The translations under genes were made by a program, and so were the position numbers. Positions 19,663-27,325 of a DNA stretch of 64,000 nt are shown piece by piece. Each line of letters opens with the position of its first letter. Position 1 is the stretch's first letter. This DNA is from Chrysophaeum taylorii (Eukaryota > Sar > Pelagophyceae > Pelagomonadales > Pelagomonadaceae): the NCBI GenBank assembly GCA_029834535.1, contig JAQMWT010000239.1:17095-81094 (forward strand). Direction: 5' to 3'. Below the pieces are notes generated by a model. It had not been told where the DNA came from. It was given only the letters and a program-made list of their open reading frames with translations, and made no database searches.

Positions 19663-20952
19663 CTAGAAATATTCACTTGTGGTGCTCTCTATCGGCATGA
19701 CGTTGACGTTGGCGCGCTGAATTTCCTGTTCGACCGTCTCGCAGAGCACCTGCACCGAGTCCGAGTTTCCGAGACCACTCTCGATTGGCAACACGGCGCC
19801 CTCCCAGAAAATTTTGGAGTAGGGCGGGAACTGCGTTGTCTGAAAGAAAGCAAAGCTGGAGGCACTGGACCAGGGTTCGTAGTAGTCAGTCGCGGGGCGG
19901 CCTTTGGCGAGCGTGTCGGCAGTCTCGCGGTCAAAGTTCTTCTTGTCGCCCCAGGACCACATCTTGGTGTAGTAGCCAGGCTCGTCGCGCGTCACGAAGG
20001 CGACTCCGGAACCGTCGCCAAAGTTGATCCCGTGGTATCCTCCTTCCGCGTGAGGAAAATCGTAAAAGATGCCGCTCGTTTCCCACGCGAGAGGCGCCTC
20101 GTACTTGGAACCCGGGAACGTGACCATCTGCGCCTCCTCCGGAAAGCACCAAATGTCTCGCTTCCAGCGCTGCACCTGCCGGCTGATGACCTTGGAGTCC
20201 ATGGTACATGGATACGTCTGGGGAAGCCAGACTTCGGCCTTCGCGTGGTCTGGCGTGTCATTTCTTGCAGTACACTTCACGCGAACGAACTCCTCGTTAG
20301 CCCGCAGCGTTACCTCGAGCGCGAAGTCCATGTTGGTCACCGGGTAGTAGCTCATGCGGTCGCCACCGGGAATGGTGTATTGGCCTCCGCTGAGGGTGAT
20401 ACCGTCCGGGTCGAAATCTTTTGCGAGTGCCTTTCGCGCCTCGTCGGTGTCCTTCATCTTGAAGATTATGGACGCGCTCGAACCGTCGCTAGCCTCGCGC
20501 ACCTCCCACGGCCAATCCGTATCGTAGTAGAGACCATGCTCCGCTGTCACGATCGCGAAGCGGATACCACCGTGCAGGATCAGTCCGCGGTTCAGCGGAA
20601 AGGCGTCCTGACCGGCGCCGTAATAACACGCACCCTCCTTGTTGTTCCAGACGTAGTTCTTGCCATTCTTGCTGACGTCGACGATGCACGCCCCTTGGCG
20701 CATGACCTTGAACGACAAACCGAGATCGTTGCTCACTTCGTAGGCTTCAACGTCCTGCGTGTCGATGATCGGACCGCTGTCGATGGTGTCTACGCTCTCC
20801 ACGAAGGTCAAGCGGTGCGTCGTCTTGGTCACGGTCACCTTGCCCGAATTGGCCGACGCGCCGGTCAACGTCGTCATCATTTGAGGCACGAGGCGTAAGG
20901 CACGAACATGGTTGATGGCGCGGAGCGTGAGGAGGAGAGTAGGCAATCTCAT
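19663..20952 (-). CDS. Secreted mutarotase-like (DUF5107-type) protein
   Basis: A 429-residue intact frame from ATG 20952. The first ~25 residues (MRLPTLLLTLRAINHVRALR) look like a signal or targeting peptide. The remainder reads as a beta-sandwich of the galactose-mutarotase-like superfold: LNRGLILHGGIRFAIVTAEH, LEVTLRANEEFVRVKCTARN, HGINFGDGSGVAFVTRDEPG and a C-terminal FPPYSKIFWEGAVLPIESGL similar to DUF5107 proteins. Such proteins bind sugars or occur with glycoside hydrolases; the catalytic role here is unknown. It is the only convincing host gene besides the ankyrin genes in the transposon island. No intron. Its upstream side meets a LINE-end fragment at 21,015. Confidence 0.72.
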   Translation of the reverse strand: MRLPTLLLTLRAINHVRALRLVPQMMTTLTGASANSGKVTVTKTTHRLTFVESVDTIDSGPIIDTQDVEAYEVSNDLGLSFKVMRQGACIVDVSKNGKNYVWNNKEGACYYGAGQDAFPLNRGLILHGGIRFAIVTAEHGLYYDTDWPWEVREASDGSSASIIFKMKDTDEARKALAKDFDPDGITLSGGQYTIPGGDRMSYYPVTNMDFALEVTLRANEEFVRVKCTARNDTPDHAKAEVWLPQTYPCTMDSKVISRQVQRWKRDIWCFPEEAQMVTFPGSKYEAPLAWETSGIFYDFPHAEGGYHGINFGDGSGVAFVTRDEPGYYTKMWSWGDKKNFDRETADTLAKGRPATDYYEPWSSASSFAFFQTTQFPPYSKIFWEGAVLPIESGLGNSDSVQVLCETVEQEIQRANVNVMPIESTTSEYF

Positions 20953-21014
20953 CGTCGAGCGTCACTTTTCTGGTGGCTACTCTTCGCTCGCCAGAGCAAA
21001 GGAGAGTAGAATGT

Positions 21015-21052
21015 CTTTAAAGGTCGACTGCTAAGAGGGGTGTGTGTGTGTG
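21015..21052 (-). repeat. LINE terminal motif fragment
   Basis: CTTTAAAGGTCGACTGC followed by TAAGAGGGG and a GT run is the reverse complement of the LINE right end at 19,134-19,150. Only this terminus is present. Confidence 0.5.
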
Positions 21053-21089
21053 GTAAAATAATGTCAGTCAATTTGGTTGACCTTTTATA

Positions 21090-21774
21090 GAGTAAAGTCT
21101 AGATTAATAAGAACCAGACTTATTATTATTATTATTATTACGTAAGACTAGATTAATAATTAAGACTTAGACCCGTTCTTTACCAAGGGCTTAAGTCTTA
21201 TTTTTGTCTTAATTACGCCGAAGTAGCGGCCGAGGATGGAGGTGATCTCGCGGACAGTGATCTATGCGTGACGTCGTTGCCCTTTGACTCGAGTTTAGTA
21301 GAGGCCATGGGAGCGAGGTCGAGTAGACTGGCCTGCTGCGCGCCATTTTTCGACTTTCTCTGCGTTTTCTTGATGCGCGTGATTTCGGAGACCGAAGGTC
21401 GTCCTGGATGTAGTTCTTGAGCGTGCCGTGCGGGATGCCAACCATGGCCGCGACCTGCTTCGGCGTCGTCGACGTGGTACAACGTTCGGACTTCTCGTCC
21501 CACTCTTGGACCGACCGACCGCCGCCGTCAGCTCGTCGCGCTTCTCGCCCTTCGACCAGTTAGTCCGCGTCGCCTTCGCCCTGGCTGTCGCAAGCGCGGG
21601 CGTCGTGGGCGGCGGCGCGGCGTCGGTGTTCGGCAGCGCGTCGTCCGCGACGGCGTTTGCGGCTGTAAGCGGCCTGCCGCGCTCACAAACGTCGCCGTCA
21701 TTGTCCCGCACTTCCGGCATCAGCTTTGTGTGGGCAGCGACGACGTCCGGAGCCGAAGCCGTGTATCCATACAT
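21090..21774 (-). pseudogene. DNA transposon transposase N-terminal fragment with HTH
   Basis: Minus-strand pieces include SKGEKRDELTAAVG, an HTH-like segment TTPKQVAAMVGIPHGTLKNY, and ITVREITSILGRYFGVIKTK near 21,160-21,260. Frames shift at least twice. No catalytic motif is seen; the piece resembles the DNA-binding start of pogo/Tc1-type transposases. Its upstream side is the dispersed repeat at 21,785-22,150. AT-rich sequence at 21,090-21,215 contains GACTAGATTAATAA and TTAAGTCTTA motifs in both orientations that could be an element end. Confidence 0.4.
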
Positions 21775-21784
21775 GCATCAAAAT

Positions 21785-22150
21785 CAAAACGTCTACCGTC
21801 TGTCAGGGGAAGGGGGGCTGGTTTAAAAATAATGTCCCAGATCGCCTTTGGCGCTGCCGGCAGTGTGGCGATAGGACGGAATCCTCTCGGACGACTGTTC
21901 GGTGGTCTTCTCGTCTCTAGAAGTCTCGATTGAGCAGATTCTTAAAATTAAGTCAATACACGTTGGACGGGGCGATCGATTTTAGTCGTAAACTAGAAAC
22001 TTTTTTTTACACACCGTCGAATTGGATCTTCGTGATTTACCTACGCGTAGAGAGAGCGGCGGAAGGGGCGTCGTTTTCGCATATAAAAACCACCTGGCGC
22101 CCACACACCCTGAATTTCAGCACGCTTGGGTGGTTCTTAATCTAGACTTT
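21785..22150. repeat. Dispersed repeat shared with 6,886-7,310
   Basis: Same block order as the copy at 6,886 (ACCGTCTGTC, GCAGTGTGGCGATA, TCTAGAAGTC, CTAGAAACTTT, TTGGATCTTCG, ATAAAAACCACCTG), without the ATTAATTA insertion. It abuts the start of the minus-strand HTH fragment, so it is probably that element's 5' region. Confidence 0.6.
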
Positions 22151-22364
22151 TGTTGTAGTGACAGCATCCGGCTTTTTTTTTTGTGGCAGAGCGGGGTTCG
22201 TTAGCACTTGTTTTAGTCGCTTGACCTACTTAACCTTCAGTACGTTCGACACCAAACGTAGATCGCAAAAATGGGAAGTTCATTGTGTGTCCCGTCTTGT
22301 CGCAATCTGTCCGTACGGTGTTCTTCCGCAATTTCTATTTACAAGTACAGGTAGTTCATAGACA

Positions 22365-23440
22365 CAAGTGCAGGCCAGGAAGTTCAATTGGTCCCAAATC
22401 TCAAAAAATTTCGCGCGCGCTCACTTGGACCCGGTGCCTCACAAAAAACACTCGCAGTCGCCCGACCGGGTCGTTCTCCGAGCTGCGCGGGCCAGTATCA
22501 CGTTCACTTGAGCCCAAATGTCAAACCTCACACAGCTTCGTGCTTCGCAACCTGCGCTCGCTTCGACCCGGGTTCTCGCAAACACCCGTCCTTCTACACG
22601 AGCTTCATCTCTTCGTTCTCTGTCCCTTGATGTTTCGCCCTTATTCGAGAGGGCTAATCGGAGATTAGAAACACGCATGAGTCGGTGCTGTGCCCGTCGG
22701 CTCTGGGCTTGACGACTCTGCTGCGGGAGAGAGGGCGGCCCTTGCGGTAGACGCACACGAGCGCGTGAATACTCCGGGTGGGGCGTTGTTGGTATTGCGA
22801 AGGACGTGTGGGGTAAGGTGGAGTTGTCGACTCCGAAGACGAAGTCCTTTCGGCTGAGAGCCACGCGAAGAGCTGGCCGTGGCTGAAGACGGGCTTGGGT
22901 AAGAGGACGCCGACCTTGCGGGGCGTCTGGCCCTTGATCGCTATGGTGAAGCAGGCCGAACAGGGAAACTGGCGTTCGCGCAGATAGATCGAAGGGGAGC
23001 TCGCCTTGCTTCGTCGCGTGGGTGACGCACGGGATCACGAGGGTTTTTTTTCTTGCCGTTCACCCAATAGGTGAGTTGGAGGAGCCTCGGCGAGACGATA
23101 GGATCGATGATGTACCCGGTGCCGTTGAGCAGTGCGACAGGGTCGAGATTGCGAAGACTTTAAGCTCGCGCTCAAAGTCGACGTACCGTTGATCGTCAGG
23201 GAGTTGGGAAACTCGGCCGGAAAGAGCGAGCCATCGTCTTCCGACCCACGTCGTCCGAAAAGAACTCCGACGCCTCGTCTCCGGGAAAAAAAGGCCGCGG
23301 TCATGCGCGCGTTGTAACAGCATCGACAACATCGTTTCGGCGGGGCGTGAGAATGGCGCGCTGGCAAAAAGAGCCGCCGCGGGTCGTGGAAATCGTCCGC
23401 GAGGTCGCCGGCCGTAGACGGCTTGGAGGATCAATGTCTG
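22365..23440 (-). mobile_element. Helitron remnant, copy 2
   Basis: The left (3') end shares CTGGCCTGCACTTG followed by T with copies 1 and 3. A second imperfect terminus (ACAAGTACAGG) sits just outside, at 22,341. Inside is a helicase remnant different in detail from copies 1 and 3. The right end diverges after the shared GATCA-TGTCTGGC block near 23,440, and the TCCTAACTACTAATCGAC terminus is missing, so this copy is truncated or recombined there. Confidence 0.55.
22720..23430 (-). pseudogene. PIF1-type Helitron helicase remnant, copy 2
   Basis: Minus-strand pieces in family order are: LILQAVYG with the AFFSRRRG region; SFPAEFPNSLTINGTS ('FP.EFLNSL...G' of Helitron helicases); FERELKVFAISTLSHCSTAP and GTSSILSSR in place of 'LRLKVG.P..LLRNL....GLCNGT'; then YWVNGKKKTLVIPCVTHAT and KQGELPFDL ('ELPF.L.R.QFPV'). 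GQTPRKVGVLLPKPVF-like sequence follows near 22,890-22,930. It preserves more of the middle of the helicase than copy 1, but frames change several times. Confidence 0.65.
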
Positions 23441-23592
23441 GCAATATAAATTTTGTGGGCGTGCGCGCGGACAAAAGCGCGCGCAGCGGACGGCTTCGCA
23501 TAGCAAATCATCTGTCGCACGCAATGTGACGCACGCATCCTGAGTTGCAAGGCGAGTGAGCCTTCGAGTGACGGCGAATACGCCGCACAGAC

Positions 23593-23593
23593 T

Positions 23594-23624
<31 letters not shown>

Positions 23625-23628
23625 TTTC
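23593..23628. repeat. TTTA microsatellite
   Basis: About nine tandem TTTA units in otherwise gene-free sequence. Confidence 0.95.
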
Positions 23629-25166
23629 ACAATGAACAATTGTGCATGATCCTATGGTGGATTTCGGCATCACGGCTTGGCCGCGCGGACGGCAGTGATT
23701 TGGACCTCGAGCTCTAGAGTCGTTAATTCAACTCCGCGTACTACGAAGAAGACGCCATGTCTCGCGGCCACAATTTGGCACCGCAGCGAGGGTTTTGTTG
23801 TAAGAAGCAACAGATTGAAAGCGACAAGCGTGCTGAGGAGAAACGGGCGGCCGAAGAAAAGGCCGAAACTCTTGTAAGGCGATGCCTCCGCACCCGACGA
23901 CGGACGGACCCTCTTCGCGCGGCGACGTTGATGGAGAGAGTGATGTTCTCGTAGACGAGAAGGTGCCGTATGCAGAGCAGCCCGTGTCTGCTCGTGCCCT
24001 TCTGGATTGACATCGACCAACGCGCAGGTGCCAATGAAATGTGGGGCCTTGGGGGCCTTCGCGCGTAAACAGCTTGTTTCATACCGACGGGAATCGATAA
24101 TCACAAGGCCCAGACGGCGAGTTCTTGCGCGGATGGATGATCGCGCATTCAGCGGCAACGCCGGCTTGTGGTGTCAGCGACGACGGGTTGTTAGTCCTGC
24201 GGGCGTCGCCCCAGCCACATTCCGATCGCAAAGGCAGCTCTGCCTTCCGCGAGCCAGCTCGCCCTCCGCCGCGCCGTCGTCCGAAAAACCCAGTTGTCGA
24301 GCAACCAGCGCCCGTTCAAAGCTTCAATCAACGACACAGAAGCGGTAGACGGTACTCTTGTTGCCGACGATGTCGATCCGGCGCTGAATGTCGAGCCCGC
24401 CGACGCGAGTATAGTTGTTGTTCCTTCACCAACGCCTCTTCCTACAACGCTGCTGCTGTCCAAGCGCGCCCGTTCCAGACCTCCAGCTTATCCGCGCGCC
24501 CGCTGTCGACGCGGCGCTCAAGCCGGGTAGACGTGCGACCGCAACGTCCCGACGAACGCCAACACGAAGAACAAAAAGATCCTCTTGTTGTCAAAGTTGT
24601 GGTAGCTCGAAACGACGCGACCCAACCGCCGCTGGTAAGCACGGTAAGCGCGTCATAAGGACTTTCTTTGGCTGCCTTATGTCGATTCGACCCATCTCAA
24701 TACGAGGAGCCGTCTCAATACGAGGAGCCATTTTCTCCGAAGCCTGGTTATCTGCTCCTCGATAATGCCTAGTTCCATCTTTTAGATTTTCGCGTCGATT
24801 GCTGGACATAACGTGACACCTGATCGGCATGGTACGGAGGACGGCAGCGCAGGAGGCTGAGGTGCCCAACAGACGACGACGTTATTTAGAAGTTTGCCAT
24901 CGCCCAGACTGTATTCGGAACGTCTGCTCGGAAAGCCCTGCGGCGAACATTACCGGAACCCAGCTTGTTCCGGTCACCGGCCAGCTCTCGGCTAAAGACG
25001 ACGGGAACTCCCTTTTCCGTCCTTCCCCGCCTCACCAAACCACAAAATTTGCAAAGATCGGAGGCCATAGTATATAAGAGCCGCGGGGACAGACAGCTCG
25101 ACGAGCGCTTCCTCCCTGGCCGTCAGCCTCTTCTCCTTGAACAAAACAGGGCGGTGTTGTTCTGCG

Positions 25167-25197
<31 letters not shown>

Positions 25198-25386
25198 ACG
25201 AAGGAACGAACACTGTGTTGCGGACCGTGTGATGATGTTCTTCTTCTTCTCCCTGCTTGGACCGTGTGTGTCAAGGTTGGGATGACGCACTCAGGAAGAA
25301 GTGTCCGTTGGATGCCGTTATGAATGGAAGGGCGATAACCCTGCTCAAACCCTGCAGACCCTGCTGGGTAAAATCCTTGACGCAGG
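23629..25386. other. Unassigned 1.7-kb stretch at the edge of the transposon island
   Basis: Short overlapping frames occur on both strands (the longest ~177 codons, plus strand, 24,125-24,658), but none has a recognisable domain, and they contradict one another. A GAAC microsatellite lies at 25,170-25,211. Probably decayed mobile-element sequence; no gene can be supported. Confidence 0.45.
25170..25211. repeat. GAAC/CGAA microsatellite
   Basis: About ten tandem CGAA units with one GGAA interruption, just upstream of the first gene of the gene island. Confidence 0.95.
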
Positions 25387-26232
25387 ATGGCGTGGCGCGG
25401 GCTCAAGTGTGGTCGGCGTCATTTTGGTGCGCGCGTGGTGGGTCCTGGTGTCCGGGAGACGAAGAGCTCGTTGAGGCTCGCGTGCCTGGACATCGGCTCG
25501 CACGACCTAAAGACATGGGAACCGCGAATCATCGAGAAGTGGGGGCAAGGGTTTTACGGCATGCACCGGGAAATGTTTTCCCGCGCCGGCAAGAACGCGC
25601 AGATAGACGTGAAGATCGACAAGTTCGAGCCGCGACTGGGGACCTATCCGACGGTCTCCGAGTACGACGGGGTTGTGATCACGGGCTGCGGCAAGTCGGC
25701 GAACGACGGCGACGCCTGGCTGGACGAGCTGCGCGGCCGCATTCGCGAGTGGCACCCGGACGTCCGCTTGTCGGGGTTTTCCTTTGGACCCCAGATTCTC
25801 GCTGTGGCGCTCGGCGGGGCCGTCGAGAAAAACCCAAACGGATCCGAACTTTCGGTCGCCTCGGTCGTCTTGGGCGACGATTTCCGGCGAAAATTTCACC
25901 ACAAGCGCCAGAATTACCTCATCCACGTGCACCACAACGACCACGTCCTCGCGCTTCCCCCAGAGGCCGTGTCGATCGGGAGCACTCTAGCCACCAAGGT
26001 CGCGGGCTTTTGGATCGGCGACTCTGTGCTCTGCTTTATGGGACATCCCGAATATTCTATGGACCCCTGGACCCTCAACGCCCTCCTCGAGGTCGAGAAG
26101 CGCGACCACCTCGTCGCCGCCCAGCACGTTCACTACGCCCAGTCTATTAACTACAAGCGCACCGACTGGCTCTGGCAGACCGAACTCCAGCTTCGCTGGT
26201 TTGCGGGCGAGTTCGACGACCCAAACGAATAA
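25387..26232 (+). CDS. Class I glutamine-amidotransferase-fold protein, nucleophile Cys replaced by Ser
   Basis: A 281-residue frame from ATG 25387. Homology to the GATase1 fold begins near residue 30 (LRLACLDIGSH). The nucleophile elbow, usually G-x-C-x-G-x-Q, reads GFSFGPQILAVALGG, with Ser132 (TCC at 25780-25782) where Cys is expected. The later His and Glu are kept in FMGHPEYSMD. Family members hydrolyse glutamine (as in GMP synthase-like or gamma-glutamyl peptidase-like proteins). With Ser it is probably a non-hydrolytic homologue or binding protein. The N-terminal ~30 residues may be a targeting extension or a mis-set start. It converges with the sulfotransferase gene 121 bp away. Confidence 0.75.
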   Translation: MAWRGLKCGRRHFGARVVGPGVRETKSSLRLACLDIGSHDLKTWEPRIIEKWGQGFYGMHREMFSRAGKNAQIDVKIDKFEPRLGTYPTVSEYDGVVITGCGKSANDGDAWLDELRGRIREWHPDVRLSGFSFGPQILAVALGGAVEKNPNGSELSVASVVLGDDFRRKFHHKRQNYLIHVHHNDHVLALPPEAVSIGSTLATKVAGFWIGDSVLCFMGHPEYSMDPWTLNALLEVEKRDHLVAAQHVHYAQSINYKRTDWLWQTELQLRWFAGEFDDPNE

Positions 26233-26260
26233 TGACTGACGACAGACACCAAGTGAGACC

Positions 26261-26292
<32 letters not shown>
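26261..26292. repeat. AAC microsatellite in the intergenic gap
   Basis: About ten tandem AAC units between two convergent stop codons. Confidence 0.9.
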
Positions 26293-26353
26293 AAACGAGC
26301 AGCAAACAAAAAAAAACAAGGCACCAGAGAGCAGGCCCATAATAATTGTACTA

Positions 26354-27244
26354 TTAGGAAGAAGAAGAGGAGGGGGAGCACGCGGGGGGGGGGAGATCGG
26401 GTTTGCGGGAAAAGAGGCGGAGGTGGGCGTAGAGGAGGGCATCCCACTTGAGGATTCTTAAGAGCGCCGTTCGGGTGGCGCAGGAGAGGTGTTGGGAGGA
26501 TTTGGCATCATAGTGCTTGTTGGCGTTTTTTCGTGGAACCAATGTCGGAAGTCGCTCGCCAAAGAGGGACTTGAACAAGTCGGGGAGCGCGCTGGTCTTG
26601 GATAACTCTTCGGTGAACAAAACGGTCAGTCGGCCGGCGACCAAGGCCTCGACGGCACTCCTGAGCGCGGACCGAAAGTGACTCTCGTTGACGCCAAAGA
26701 CGTGCGGCGGCCTCGGGTTCTCGCAGAAGGTATACGTGTATACGTTGCCCGAATGAGCCGCGTAATCGACTAGCGACATGTTCGGACAGGTGAGGCTGGG
26801 GGCGACCGTCGGGACCCCAAACTGATCCCTCGGGAGGTGGCGCGGCCGGAGCCCCGTGCACTTCTTGCCCTCGCGACACGAGAGGCAAAAATATTCCCAG
26901 TCGCTTACCATTCGGGACACCACCTCGCGCATCAGCGTGAAAGCTCGACACGAAGGCCGCCGTTTACAAAACTGCATTGCCTGGACATCAGAGGTCTGCA
27001 CGACGTACCCCGGTGGCACCTTCCCGCAGTCTCCGGGTCGTCTGTAATGGCAAATCTGGTTCTGGCCGCGGGCCAAAAACCGCTGCCAGCCCTTGCGCCG
27101 CGCGCGCTCCCCGAGTATGGCGCGCAGGGTCGTCGACCCCGTCTTCCCGAAGGCGATGTACTCGAAGTACGAGGACGATCTCGTCGGCACGACCACGAGG
27201 AGGAGGACGACGATCTCGATCCGCCGCCAGAAAACCGCCGCCAT
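26354..27244 (-). CDS. Golgi-type carbohydrate sulfotransferase
   Basis: A 296-residue frame from ATG 27244. Residues 7-22 are a basic-hydrophobic anchor (RRIEIVVLLLVVVPTR), making a type II membrane protein of the secretory pathway. The PAPS 5'-phosphosulfate loop is AFGKTGSTTLRAIL (residues 31-44). The 3'-phosphate motif with Arg and Ser is FTLMREVVSRMVSDWEY (residues 102-118). Cys-rich stretches and one N-glycosylation site (NESH) suit a lumenal enzyme. The Sulfotransfer_2-type family moves sulfate from PAPS to sugar hydroxyls; the acceptor is unknown. The C-terminus ends in a Pro/Ser run. It lies 81 bp upstream of the RPAP1 gene's stop codon, same strand. Confidence 0.78.
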   Translation of the reverse strand: MAAVFWRRIEIVVLLLVVVPTRSSSYFEYIAFGKTGSTTLRAILGERARRKGWQRFLARGQNQICHYRRPGDCGKVPPGYVVQTSDVQAMQFCKRRPSCRAFTLMREVVSRMVSDWEYFCLSCREGKKCTGLRPRHLPRDQFGVPTVAPSLTCPNMSLVDYAAHSGNVYTYTFCENPRPPHVFGVNESHFRSALRSAVEALVAGRLTVLFTEELSKTSALPDLFKSLFGERLPTLVPRKNANKHYDAKSSQHLSCATRTALLRILKWDALLYAHLRLFSRKPDLPPPACSPSSSSS

Positions 27245-27325
27245 ACAGTCACTAAGTACAAAAGGATGAGGAGGATAAATCTATTTTACTACGTCATCAT
27301 TACATTAATAGTAGGTAGGAATCCT

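Noticed and set aside
23670-24658. Open frames of 110-177 codons on both strands near 24 kb
   Set aside because: No recognisable domain and conflicting strands; treated as decayed sequence.
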